DNA of 64,000 bases from JAAYCU01 sp964401335 (GTDB lineage: Bacteria > Planctomycetota > Phycisphaerae > UBA1845 > PWPN01), in contig CAYNYK010000004.1 in assembly GCA_964401335.1 (NCBI GenBank), forward strand, positions 26,039-90,038, read 5' to 3'. The notes beneath the pieces were generated by a model. It saw nothing but the letters and a program-made list of their open reading frames with translations, was not told the origin of the DNA and ran no database searches. How positions within the stretch are numbered: position 1 is the stretch's first letter; each line of letters starts with the position of its first letter. Made by a program: the position numbers and the translations under genes. Positions 8,539 to 17,458 of this stretch are shown here, piece by piece.

Positions 8539-8968
8539 TGTGCTATTTCACCACTGAGAAACAGAGACGCGGAAATAAATTGAGGATCAAGAGAGGAAGA
8601 CCAAGGGACGGTAAGACGGAGAGACAGCGAGATGGAGAGAAACAGAATCTTGGCCGGGTGGCATGCAATACCGGAGGGTGGCATGGGCATGCTCCGGTAC
8701 ATCGAGGTCTACTCGTGTTATGCTCCAGCGGGCTAAGCAAACCACCTTGTCGAGCGACATGGGCAGGTTCGGCCCCAACGGGGCCGAGGAATGCAGCCAC
8801 GGGTGCAGCGCGGCCCGCATTCATGCGGGCGAAGCGAAACCCGTGGTAAGCGATCCCCCCTTCTCCGCTTGCCCTGGAAGGGCAAAGGAATCGCTGCCTT
8901 CGCGCCACGCTGTTCACCAGTGACCTCATATAAGACAATCATGCATGGGCGTGTTAAAATATCCGACA
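8539..8968. other. intergenic stretch with purine-rich repeat and hairpin repeat
   Basis: No credible gene lies here. The first 110 bases are purine-rich (family C-like, with AGACGGAGAGAC). A nested hairpin element follows at 8770-8846. The remainder, up to the yidD start, shows no clear signal. Confidence 0.6.
8770..8846. repeat. nested hairpin repeat (family E, long form)
   Basis: Three perfect stems are visible: CGGCCCC/GGGGCCG (8770-8786), an outer CCACGGGT/ACCCGTGG (8798-8805 with 8839-8846), and inside it GCCCGCAT/ATGCGGGC with a two-base loop (8813-8830). The outer arms and the AGCG/AAGCGAA flanks resemble the hairpins at 54506-54534 and 54628-54656, with an extra hairpin inserted in the loop. 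Confidence 0.65.
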
Positions 8969-9229
8969 ATGAAGGTGCTTCATGTCATTCGCCGCCTGCT
9001 GATACTGTACTTGGTAATGATGGTCCGCGCTTACCAGGTGATGCTTTCGCCCCTGCTGATCGGCTCCTGCAAATTTTACCCCACGTGCAGCGAATATTGC
9101 ATCCAAGCCGTCCGTGAATGGGGTATTGTTCGCGGCGGCTGGCTGGGCGTCCGCCGCCTGCTCCGCTGCCACCCCTTCGGCCCCGGCGGCCTCGACCCGG
9201 TGCCACCCAAATCCATGAAATCCCTGTAA
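8969..9229 (+). CDS. yidD: membrane protein insertion efficiency factor YidD
   Basis: An 86-residue protein with the whole YidD pattern: YQVMLSPLLIGSCKFYPTCS near the N-terminus, then RGGWLGVRRLLRCHPFGPGG and DPVP at the C-terminus. YidD is a small amphipathic protein at the inner face of the membrane that helps the YidC insertase. The ATG at 8969 is preferred over an ATG 24 bases upstream because family members begin just before the first helix. The usual neighbours rnpA, rpmH and yidC are not present, so the gene stands alone between repeats and a convergent membrane-protein gene. Confidence 0.9.
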   Translation: MKVLHVIRRLLILYLVMMVRAYQVMLSPLLIGSCKFYPTCSEYCIQAVREWGIVRGGWLGVRRLLRCHPFGPGGLDPVPPKSMKSL

Positions 9230-9230
9230 A

Positions 9231-10058
9231 TCAAAGCATAACGCTGCACAGCACCACCAAAGGCAGTAACACGATAAGCCACCCGGCCAAGGCAATCACG
9301 GGGATGAGAAGGATAACGACATAACGTACCGATGACGGCCCGCCCCGTATGGCCACGGCTGTACCTAAGTTGACCCACCACCACACAACACATGCACCAC
9401 ACAAGTAGCCAAATATCATCACGACATCGCTTTCATCCACCGCATAATCAAAGCAATGGGATAACAAGATATTTTCGATACCGATTAACAAACAAGTAAT
9501 AACCAGATGGCCGGAATAGCACTGACACACCGTGCGCCAGAAACGATAACGGCGTTGGGAGGGAACCATACGCGGCTTAAGGTTTCTTGATATAGTTCGG
9601 GCAAGGGATACTTCGCAACCGATCGATATCCCACAGACAACCAATGGTATGATAAAGACCGCAATACCATTGTCTCCAGGGCCAGGTCTTTGGGCCAGGG
9701 AACCACATAACAACAGTATCGCGCCAGCTATTACCCTTGTTGCAACGCTATATTCCGTCGCCAAATTAATCCCTGGTGCGGGCGATATCTGGCGAGCCAG
9801 TCGGACAGGATGGAACAGACTGTCCCGGAAGATCCGGAGAATGGCTGGTGGTCCCGTTGTCCCGTCGATCAGCAATGGCGCATCCTTCCGTTGCTGCAAC
9901 CTACTCCAGTGAAGAAGTTCCTCCCGGTCGAACGGCTCCCCGCACTCCGGGCAGCGCGGTTCGGTCAGACCGGTCAGGTCGTACTCGCAATTCGGGCAAA
10001 AAAGGCCCTCGGATTGCGGACCGGTTTGCGGATCACATGACAAACGCTGATCAACCAT
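9231..10058 (-). CDS. zinc-ribbon integral membrane protein
   Basis: A 275-residue protein that opens with a two-knuckle zinc ribbon at ~21-40 (CPNCEYDLTGL and CPECG). After a charged linker come about five or six hydrophobic segments (e.g. VIAGAILLLCGSLA, VFIIPLVVCGISIGC, VVMIFGYLCGACVVWWW, VVILLIPVIALAGWLIVLLPLVVL). The ribbon of the type CPxCxYDLTGL...CPECG placed before membrane helices is very common in planctomycetal proteins of unknown role. It is convergent with yidD and ends one base after it. The function is unknown; a Yip1-like or general membrane-organising role is only a guess. Confidence 0.7.
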   Translation of the reverse strand: MVDQRLSCDPQTGPQSEGLFCPNCEYDLTGLTEPRCPECGEPFDREELLHWSRLQQRKDAPLLIDGTTGPPAILRIFRDSLFHPVRLARQISPAPGINLATEYSVATRVIAGAILLLCGSLAQRPGPGDNGIAVFIIPLVVCGISIGCEVSLARTISRNLKPRMVPSQRRYRFWRTVCQCYSGHLVITCLLIGIENILLSHCFDYAVDESDVVMIFGYLCGACVVWWWVNLGTAVAIRGGPSSVRYVVILLIPVIALAGWLIVLLPLVVLCSVML

Positions 10059-10240
10059 CGATAAGACTTCATCCTCCAGGTTTCAACGGGTTTCGGCCTA
10101 GCCTATTTTGCCTACATTGCCCATCTGTCCCCACCAAATAGAAACAAAGTAAAAAAACTTTTAACCCATATCGGCCTTAATCAGGTTAAGAACGAAATAA
10201 TTCATTTTTATCTAGCACGAGTCTCTGAATCGGTTTATAT

Positions 10241-10246
10241 TATAAT
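10241..10246 (+). promoter_or_regulatory. possible -10 element upstream of the small lipoprotein gene
   Basis: A consensus TATAAT sits in an A/T-rich stretch 81 bases before the lipoprotein start. No convincing -35 hexamer is seen at the usual distance, so this is tentative. Confidence 0.3.
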
Positions 10247-10326
10247 AAAGGGCACCGCACGGAAATGGGTATGCTCCCAACACCCCTTTGGGTGCCTGTG
10301 CATTTCATTTTGAGGAGGTTAATCCC

Positions 10327-10710
10327 ATGCGTTCACATTTATTTCTTATTGTGCTGTCCGTGATGGGTCTGTTGCTGGCGGGTTGCGAAAATAATGAGGG
10401 TTTAAGCATGCCCGGCAAAGCTAAGGACTCGGGTGAGAAAAACGCCGTGGCCTCGGCGGAAAAAACGGTCGCCGCCTCGAATGAGACCATCCAGAAGGCC
10501 CAGACCATGATGGATGAGGCCTCCACCGCCATTCAAGATAATAAGCTCACGAAAGCCGAAGATTTGCTCGGCAAGCTCGAAAAGATGAAAAGCTCGCTGC
10601 CCGAGTCCATGCAGGAAAAAATAGCTACCCTGCAAAAGTCATACGATACCGCCAAGTCCGCCAAGGATGCCGCGGGCGGCCTGAAATTACCGGGAGGTTC
10701 AGCGAAATAA
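10327..10710 (+). CDS. small alanine/lysine-rich lipoprotein
   Basis: A 127-residue protein with a clear lipoprotein signal (FLIVLSVMGLLLAGC, Cys at ~20) and a strong ribosome site (GAGGAGG) in front of the ATG at 10327. The mature part is helical and rich in Ala, Lys, Glu and Ser (EKTVAASNETIQKAQTMMDE), ending in GGLKLPGGSAK. It resembles Lpp-like or other small helical outer-membrane lipoproteins in composition, but no family is recognised. It stands alone, with about 370 bases of non-coding sequence on its 3' side. Confidence 0.75.
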   Translation: MRSHLFLIVLSVMGLLLAGCENNEGLSMPGKAKDSGEKNAVASAEKTVAASNETIQKAQTMMDEASTAIQDNKLTKAEDLLGKLEKMKSSLPESMQEKIATLQKSYDTAKSAKDAAGGLKLPGGSAK

Positions 10711-11087
10711 CCGATGTGACAAAAAGGCGCGGACCATTGACCCATCGCTCACATCGAGTCGGTTGACGAACAACCGTGCAGGCAGTCACGCCGACAGATC
10801 GATGTGACCAGGGGCGGATCAAAACGGAAATTCGAGGCGATTAAATCATAGCCGCAAGCGCAAGCGTCCGGCGGAGGGGTTTTTATCACCTTCATAAAGG
10901 CTGCAAGGTGGCCTTATCCCCTTCCATCGGAGTATGATAGATGTGTATTTGATATTCGCAGAAACGATGACGACTGATTGGGTTTCATCGGCCGTCCGTT
11001 TCGCGACGTGGCGATCGACGAGCAATCTGCTGACATGAAGGTTACGCAAAATTAAAGCCCATACCACACCGAAAGGGGGCGTTCGTC
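10711..11087. other. intergenic stretch with alternating CGATGTGA copies
   Basis: No gene is seen. The octamer CGATGTGA occurs at 10712-10719 and 10800-10807 and, inverted, at 10749-10756. The segment 10850-10890 (GCCGCAAGCGCAAGCG, followed by G and T runs) could be a weak terminator or a repeat remnant. Nothing else is recognisable. Confidence 0.4.
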
Positions 11088-14000
11088 ATGACTCAGGACA
11101 ACAGCAACGGCCTCCCAAAATCTGACCCTAAGAAATCCATATCCGACGGGGAATCGCCCGCTGATCGAAAAACGAGGCCGAAAAGACGGCGTTGGTTGAA
11201 AGTTTTGGGAGTGCTGCTGCTTCTGGGCCTCGTTGTCATTATTGCGCTACCGTGGCTGATCTCAACCGCTCCGGGATTGAAACTGCTCGTCGCGACAGCC
11301 AACCGCTGGCTCCCGGGCGAGCTGGCCGTGGAGAATCTCTCGCTAAGCTGGCGAGGCCCCTGTACGGTTCAAGGCATAACCCTCAAGGATCCGCAGGATC
11401 GCGAGGTCGCCAGCATCAGCCAATTAGCCTGGAGTACCGGCTTAATCCGGGCGGCATTCTCCCTCTTCAACTTCGCGGAAGTGCGGATCGAGCAGCCGGA
11501 TATATCGTTGCATTTCGACCGTGACGGCCGCATCTCTTTGATCGATGCTCTGGCCTTGCCCACCGCTCCTCAGCATAAGGATAAACCCACAACGCTGCCC
11601 GCAGTCGTCGGCCACGTCGTCGTCGAAAACGGTACTTTGCACGTCATTCGCCCAGACAACCGCACGCTCGAAATCAAGAACATCAACACCACCATAAACC
11701 TCGACACCCTTAACCACATCGAAGGTCGACTGGACCTTCAGACACCGCAGGATGGCCGCCTTGCCGGCGAAATGAAAATCAACAATCTCGCCCCCGGCGG
11801 CCAACTACGCCCGCTTGATGCCACCGTGGTGGTGCAGATATCCACCCCGCAAGACATACCTATCGCCGAACTGGCCGCTTTCGCTCTCGACCGCAAAGAC
11901 CTCAGCGGAAAAATCAACCTGAATCTCCAGGCCAACATCGAGCAAGGCGCGGGGCAATTCAAACTCATAACCAAGGCCATCGGGCTTCAGACGCAGCCGG
12001 ACGATGGAAATAAACCCGAACCGCTTGACCTTCAACTGGCCGCCGATGTGCAGGTCGATCGTGAAAAGCTGGCGGCCCAAACCACCCTGGAAGGAGCCGC
12101 GGGCAACGCCGAGACCACTTTTGCCTGTCCACTCCCCATCGCGGCCGACGAACTTTCATTCGACACGCTGCTGGCCGCTCTGCTCGAAGGCAAAACCGAT
12201 ACACTCCCGCAGTTCACCGCGGAAGGACGTGGCAAACTGGACCTCGCCAGGTTGGCTCGAACCTTCCCCGCTCTGCTGGCCATCCGCCCGGATGTGGACG
12301 TTGCCAGCGGCACCCTCGATCTTGATAACCTCCGAATCCGCGGCGGCCGGGAACCTTCGCTGGGCGGCGTGCTCGCCCTGAGCAACCTCGTTACCCACAC
12401 CGAAAGCGGGGATATCCAATGGACGCCTACGGCAGTCAAGACCGAACTACTGCTCGAACCCGGGCATGGACTTAAAATTCAGCAGGCTGAGTTTTCAGCC
12501 GGTTTCGGCCGTTTAACCGCCACCGGCGGCGCCAACGAACTACGTACCGCCTTTCAAATCGATCTCACCGAACTCAACCGGCAGGTCAGTCAAATCGTGG
12601 ATACCGGCGAAATGAAGATCGCCGGCCAGATATCCGGCACCGTAGACCTCAAGCACACCGAACCGACGCGGATCGAGATCGCCACCGCTTTCAAAGCGGA
12701 AAATATCCATTACCAGACCGTGGATCGCCAATGGCAATCCAATCGGATGACCATCGATGCGGCGGGCCAGATCGGTCTGGCTGACTCGCGACCGACCGAA
12801 GTGCTGATCTCCAACGTGAAAGTCAACGCGGACGATAAAGTTTTGGCCTCCGCTGCCGGCCGCAGCGCTTTGCCCGCCGACACTTTCGATGGTCAACTCG
12901 ACATCGCGCAGGCCGACCTCGCGTATCTCGGCCGGCAGCTAATAAACCTCGGTTTGTTCGACGCGGACCAATACACCGGAACCGCCCTGCTTAAAATCAA
13001 AATCCGCAAGAGCGACGCCCAAGGACCGCTGCAATCGGAAGGCGACTTGCTCCTGCGTGACGCCCACGTCGGGCAAACCATCGTATCCACGGAAGACCTG
13101 ACTTTGGGATGGTCTGATTTGAGCTATGCTATGAATACCGGCCAACTCAAAATCAAAACGGCAAAACTGGCCGGCTCCATGGCCCATCTTGTGATCGACG
13201 CCCTCGATTGCCAATTTTCCGAACCCCTTCGCCTCGGCGGCAATTTCCAGGGTGACGCCGATCTGGCCGCCTTGTTGGAAGTCATAAAACGCGTAACCGG
13301 CGGGGACAAGCCGCCCGCCATCAAAGGGCAACTCGCCTTCAAAGGCCGCGGCGAATCCACCGCCGAGCAGGTACATCTGACCAGTGATTGGCGCATCGAC
13401 AATCTCGAAATCGACACCGCTGAACAGCCGGTGCGAGAAAAGCAAGTCACCCTGACCGTTGATTCGACGCTAAACCACAAGCAGGACATCCTCGATATCG
13501 CCCGAGTGCAACTCGATTCCCAGATACTCGCCCTCCAAATCGCCGGCAAAGTCACGGAGTTTTCCAACAATCGGCGACTGGCCCTAAGCGGCGAATACCA
13601 CGGGAACTGGGATACGATCATGGCCCTGCTCCACCAGTTCGCTCCCGCAACCGCCCAGACCGTGGCGATCAAAGGCGCCACGGGTAGCCGTTTCGAAATC
13701 ACCGGCCAGGCCTACCAACCCGACGTCCGGCCGGTATTCAAGGAAGTCGCCACCGGTCTGGACCTGACTTGGGATTCCGGCCAGGTCTACGGGCTGGAAC
13801 TGGCCGCCGCCAAAATCTCCCCCGTCCTGCGTCAGGGAAAGCTCCAGATACCTTCAACCACGATCCCCGCTTCCGGAGAAAAGTTGAACCTCAACGCAAT
13901 GGTTGATTTTCAGCATGATCCGCCCCTTCTGACTCTGCGCGAGCGAACCGTGGTCATGGAAAAGATCCGCATCACCCGCCAACTGGCCCGCGACCTCCTC

Positions 14001-14753
14001 AGCCGCATCAACCCGATCTTCGGCCACCTCGCCCACGCGGAGGGATCGGCCTCGTTATGGATGCAGGGTGTCGAATTACCCCTCGGTCCCCAGATCACCA
14101 GCCAAGGTGCCGGGCAGGGGCACCTGGATCTACGCGATCTGAAAATCAAACCGGGCGGCCTGCTTGCCGAGGCCATCGCCCTCGGCGGCATAGGTCAACA
14201 AGAGCTTTACGCCGTGCAAACCGAAGGCGTCGACTTTCGACTGCAGAACGGGCAAATCGTCTATGAAAACTTTGCGTTGATCTTTGTCGACAATTTCGAC
14301 CTGCGGTTCCGCGGCGCGGTCGGGTTTGACGACACGATTGAGATGTTCATGTCCGTACCGGTCCGTCCCGCGCTGCTCGAACGCTTCGGCGTCCGGGGGC
14401 CGGTTACTGATTACGCCCGCCTGCTCTCCGACGCTCGGGTGGAAATTCCCATTGGCGGCACGCGCGACCAACCCAAACTCGACTTGGCCAAGGTCAATAT
14501 CATGCCGTTGATCGAACGCGCTATCCGCGATTCGGCCGGACAAAAAGCCGGTGATCTTCTCAAAGGTGCGGGTGGTCTGCTCGCCCCCGACAAATCCAAA
14601 ACTAAAACAGAACCGGCCAAAGCCAAACCCGGCAAAGCCACGCCGCCCCTTGGAAAACCCGTAGAAAAGAAGCAGCAACCTCTGGATCTTCTGCGGCAAC
14701 TTGAGAAAAATATCACGTCCAAACCCGCGGATAACACCAAGAGGAGTCGGTAA
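11088..14753 (+). CDS. AsmA/TamB-like inner-membrane-anchored protein
   Basis: A 1221-residue protein. A basic N-terminus (TRPKRRRWLK) precedes one membrane helix (VLGVLLLLGLVVIIALPWLI, ~39-58) and then the AsmA-type start (LKLLVATANRWLPGELAVENLSL). The long body is regular beta-rich repeats (e.g. ITLKDPQDREVASI, LDLDNLRIRGG, GTLHVIRPDNRTLEIKNI), as in the repeating beta-groove proteins AsmA and TamB that bridge inner and outer membranes and are linked to lipid transport. The C-terminal ~70 residues are Lys/Pro-rich. The stop overlaps the start of the BrkB-family gene (TAATG), so the two are coupled; both may act in envelope lipid handling (inference). Confidence 0.75.
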   Translation: MTQDNSNGLPKSDPKKSISDGESPADRKTRPKRRRWLKVLGVLLLLGLVVIIALPWLISTAPGLKLLVATANRWLPGELAVENLSLSWRGPCTVQGITLKDPQDREVASISQLAWSTGLIRAAFSLFNFAEVRIEQPDISLHFDRDGRISLIDALALPTAPQHKDKPTTLPAVVGHVVVENGTLHVIRPDNRTLEIKNINTTINLDTLNHIEGRLDLQTPQDGRLAGEMKINNLAPGGQLRPLDATVVVQISTPQDIPIAELAAFALDRKDLSGKINLNLQANIEQGAGQFKLITKAIGLQTQPDDGNKPEPLDLQLAADVQVDREKLAAQTTLEGAAGNAETTFACPLPIAADELSFDTLLAALLEGKTDTLPQFTAEGRGKLDLARLARTFPALLAIRPDVDVASGTLDLDNLRIRGGREPSLGGVLALSNLVTHTESGDIQWTPTAVKTELLLEPGHGLKIQQAEFSAGFGRLTATGGANELRTAFQIDLTELNRQVSQIVDTGEMKIAGQISGTVDLKHTEPTRIEIATAFKAENIHYQTVDRQWQSNRMTIDAAGQIGLADSRPTEVLISNVKVNADDKVLASAAGRSALPADTFDGQLDIAQADLAYLGRQLINLGLFDADQYTGTALLKIKIRKSDAQGPLQSEGDLLLRDAHVGQTIVSTEDLTLGWSDLSYAMNTGQLKIKTAKLAGSMAHLVIDALDCQFSEPLRLGGNFQGDADLAALLEVIKRVTGGDKPPAIKGQLAFKGRGESTAEQVHLTSDWRIDNLEIDTAEQPVREKQVTLTVDSTLNHKQDILDIARVQLDSQILALQIAGKVTEFSNNRRLALSGEYHGNWDTIMALLHQFAPATAQTVAIKGATGSRFEITGQAYQPDVRPVFKEVATGLDLTWDSGQVYGLELAAAKISPVLRQGKLQIPSTTIPASGEKLNLNAMVDFQHDPPLLTLRERTVVMEKIRITRQLARDLLSRINPIFGHLAHAEGSASLWMQGVELPLGPQITSQGAGQGHLDLRDLKIKPGGLLAEAIALGGIGQQELYAVQTEGVDFRLQNGQIVYENFALIFVDNFDLRFRGAVGFDDTIEMFMSVPVRPALLERFGVRGPVTDYARLLSDARVEIPIGGTRDQPKLDLAKVNIMPLIERAIRDSAGQKAGDLLKGAGGLLAPDKSKTKTEPAKAKPGKATPPLGKPVEKKQQPLDLLRQLEKNITSKPADNTKRSR

Positions 14754-16141
14754 TGAATACCCCGCATATCAAGCAAAACAGTCGCGAACGGTCCGAAGAA
14801 CAGATGCCCTCGACCGCCGGTCCTCTGTTCAAAATCATTGCCTGGGGTCGCCTGTGCGCTCATCGGCTCTGGGAAAACAACGTCACGGCCATGAGCTCCG
14901 CCCTGTCGTTTCGCACCATCTTCGCCCTGATCCCCCTGCTGGTATTGGCCTTCCTGTTCCTCAAGTCGGCCGGCATCGTCGAAGACCGTAAACAAAGCCT
15001 ACGCCAAGTTTTGGACGCCTCCGGTTTCTCCCAGATCACTCTTTCGTCGCCGGTGGACGCGGACGCCGACGGGACTGCCTCCGCCCCGGCCGATCCATCG
15101 CCGCGGGTGTTCAACGTCGCGGATCAGATCGAGCGCTTGGTCGGCTTCGTCGAAGACAAGCTTACCGTTGGTCGCCTCGGACCTATTGGTATCGTCCTGC
15201 TGATCTATACCGCGACTACGCTGCTGACCGCCCTGGAACGTTCGCTCAATCGCATTTTCGGCGCCACCCGTAGCCGCTCCTTGATGCGTCGTTTACCTTT
15301 CTACTGGTCGGTGCTGACCCTCGGACCTTTACTCTTGACGGCCGGCACGTATATCGGTCACCAAGCCACTGATACCCTCGGCCACGTTACCGGCCTGTCG
15401 CGATTGCTGGCCGGCGCAGGCGGCTGGTTGGCTCCTTTTCTCGGATACCTGTTGGCCCTCTGGGCGATTTATAAACTTCTGCCCAATACGGAAGTTCGTA
15501 GCCTCTGTGCCCTGCTCGGTGCCGCCGTGGCCGCCCCTCTATGGCTGATCGCCAAGTGGGGATTCGCTCTTTACGTCGAGAAATTCGTCAGTACGGGGAA
15601 TCTCTACGGCTCACTGGGACTCGTCCCGCTCTTTTTGATCTGGCTGAATCTTTCCTGGACGATCCTGCTTTTCGGCGCGGAGGTCGCCCATACCGCCGCC
15701 AGCCCCCGGTTCGGGTTGACTACCGAATCGCCCGGCGGCCCCACGGTCAATCCACCGGACCTGCTTGCTGCCCTGCTGGCCGTCGCCCGGTCCTTCGCCG
15801 CCGGTTCCGGGCCAACTTCGCGGGAACAGGTGATCGCACAACTTCACCTACCCGAGGAAAGCGTCATCACCCTGCTCGATCGCCTGAATACTCTCGGCCT
15901 GCTTTGCCCTGTTGAAATCAACAACGCGCCGCATTATGTCCTGACCCGTCCGGCCGACAAAATCGGTGTTGCCGAAATCCTGCACATCGGCAAGAGTGCT
16001 GGACAAGCCCGTTTTCATCCTGACATTGACGCCGCCGTCACCCAGTTCAACGAACAGGCCACGTCCGCCCTTTCCTCGCTCACCCTGGCCGACCTGCTCC
16101 GGCCAGCCTCCAAGGCCGTTCCCGAAACACCTAAAACCTGA
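14753..16141 (+). CDS. YihY/BrkB-family membrane protein with C-terminal winged-helix-like domain
   Basis: A 462-residue protein. The typical BrkB start (ALSFRTIFALIPLLVLAFLFL) is followed by about six membrane segments, with the conserved YTATTLLTALERSLNRIF, FYWSVLTLGPLLL and GSLGLVPLFLIWLNLSWTILLFGAEVAH. Residues ~335-430 form a small helical domain resembling a winged helix (SREQVIAQLHLPEESVITLLDRLNTLGL, then HYVLTRPADKI). Family members are implicated in envelope integrity or transport; the substrate is not established. An acidic insert lies between helices 1 and 2 (~100-125). Translation is coupled to the upstream AsmA-like gene by a one-base overlap. Confidence 0.85.
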   Translation: MNTPHIKQNSRERSEEQMPSTAGPLFKIIAWGRLCAHRLWENNVTAMSSALSFRTIFALIPLLVLAFLFLKSAGIVEDRKQSLRQVLDASGFSQITLSSPVDADADGTASAPADPSPRVFNVADQIERLVGFVEDKLTVGRLGPIGIVLLIYTATTLLTALERSLNRIFGATRSRSLMRRLPFYWSVLTLGPLLLTAGTYIGHQATDTLGHVTGLSRLLAGAGGWLAPFLGYLLALWAIYKLLPNTEVRSLCALLGAAVAAPLWLIAKWGFALYVEKFVSTGNLYGSLGLVPLFLIWLNLSWTILLFGAEVAHTAASPRFGLTTESPGGPTVNPPDLLAALLAVARSFAAGSGPTSREQVIAQLHLPEESVITLLDRLNTLGLLCPVEINNAPHYVLTRPADKIGVAEILHIGKSAGQARFHPDIDAAVTQFNEQATSALSSLTLADLLRPASKAVPETPKT

Positions 16142-16222
16142 GCACCGGTAAGGAAATAGCCTTGGCTTAAAATCCGCATAATGCTGTCGAGGTTATTACC
16201 CTGCAAGCCAAAACGGATAGCT

Positions 16223-17152
16223 TCAATTCGATCGATATTCGGCAAGACGGTTCAGTCGGCGGGCCATCTCGCTGGTATAGTGACGCCCCAGGGTATCCCT
16301 GTGTCGAATGATCCAGTCGCTTAATTTCGTTTCTCCCAGCGGAGGAGCTTTAACAAACAGCCGGCCTTCCATCAGGCCCTGAATCTCTTCACGAGTGATG
16401 ATAATGTCACGAACCAGTAGGCCGGCCATCCGACAAAACCAGTACCCGAACTCGGGGGGCACGCTCACGATACATCTCTTCAGGCCCAACCCTCTCATAA
16501 TCGTTTCAACCAATCCACGATAGGTGAACGTCTCCGGACCGATGGCGTTAATGATTTGATTTTCATCACTCTCCACATTCCTGACGGCGGCCACGGCCAA
16601 ATCGTCAACGTAGATCGGCTGTAACCGATATGATCCGGACCCGAATACACCAAAAACCGGAAAACGACGCAAAGCCCAGGCGATATTGTTGATCAACACA
16701 TCTTCCTTGCCGAATAGTACGGTGGGCCGCAAAATACAGTAAGACACACCCAGGGAGGTCAAGGCGCTCTCCAATTCCGCTTTGCCCTGAAAATAGGGTA
16801 ATACCGAGGTCATGTCTGGATTCGTGATACTCACGTGGATGATCCGGCGCACGCCTGCTTCCCTTGCGGCGGTAAATAATCGTTTTGTATGGATCACGGC
16901 CAGCCGATGATTAAAAAACCGATGGTCGAAGCGGACCCAGTAGGTGTTGATCAGCGCATCCATTCCCTGAAGTGTCCGAACCATGCGATCAGGTTCATCA
17001 AATGCAAAGGGATAAGCCTGCACCTGCTCACCGAAAGGATTAGGACGGCCAAGGGAATTCGTCAGGGTAATGACCTGATAGCCTCGATCCAAAAGCCGCC
17101 GAGTGATATAACGTCCCGAGTAACCGAACGCACCGGTAACCGCGATGTGCAT
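16223..17152 (-). CDS. NAD(P)-binding SDR-type protein (NmrA/NDUFA9-like)
   Basis: A 309-residue protein with an N-terminal Rossmann motif (VTGAFGYSGRYI) and an extended-SDR Tyr-Lys pair in PYFQGKAELESAL. A conserved ILRPTVLFG and an IYVDDLAVAA segment follow. This pattern is typical of atypical SDRs related to NmrA, the complex I NDUFA9 subunit and nucleoside-diphosphate-sugar epimerase-like proteins. The substrate cannot be read from the sequence. It is convergent with the BrkB-family gene, and about 300 bases separate its start from the next gene. The ribosome site is weak. Confidence 0.75.
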   Translation of the reverse strand: MHIAVTGAFGYSGRYITRRLLDRGYQVITLTNSLGRPNPFGEQVQAYPFAFDEPDRMVRTLQGMDALINTYWVRFDHRFFNHRLAVIHTKRLFTAAREAGVRRIIHVSITNPDMTSVLPYFQGKAELESALTSLGVSYCILRPTVLFGKEDVLINNIAWALRRFPVFGVFGSGSYRLQPIYVDDLAVAAVRNVESDENQIINAIGPETFTYRGLVETIMRGLGLKRCIVSVPPEFGYWFCRMAGLLVRDIIITREEIQGLMEGRLFVKAPPLGETKLSDWIIRHRDTLGRHYTSEMARRLNRLAEYRSN

Positions 17153-17458
17153 ATTTCACATTCCATGATTTTCGCCATGGTGTCATCAAGCTACACCAGC
17201 GTTAAACTATCGACAGGCAAACATTACGTCAACGCCTTATGTACCCTTCGAGGAAAAGCTGCTTGCGGCTCGATGGTCGGCAACTTGTCGCTAATAAATA
17301 ACCTGTTACCTGACATCAACCCTTGTCATTCGTCCACCGAGAAGAATACCAACATATGAATTATTGTCGCAGCCCGGCGTCTCCGGGCTTGTCCGGTCAA
17401 TATATGGGCAGTATAGTCGAAGTCTGTAAACGTTCTGCTTATCCGAAAGGAAACCAAC
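17153..17458. other. divergent intergenic region with a GGCGTCTC hairpin
   Basis: Lies between divergent genes, so it should hold both promoters, but no strong hexamers are evident. A hairpin AGCCCGGCGTCTCCGGGCT near 17372-17390 shares the GGCGTCTC core with the family B elements. A good ribosome site (AAAGGA) precedes the gene at 17459. Confidence 0.45.

Noticed and set aside
8535..8968. Several short frames in the region before yidD
   Set aside because: They cross hairpin and purine-rich repeats and lack any protein-like composition.
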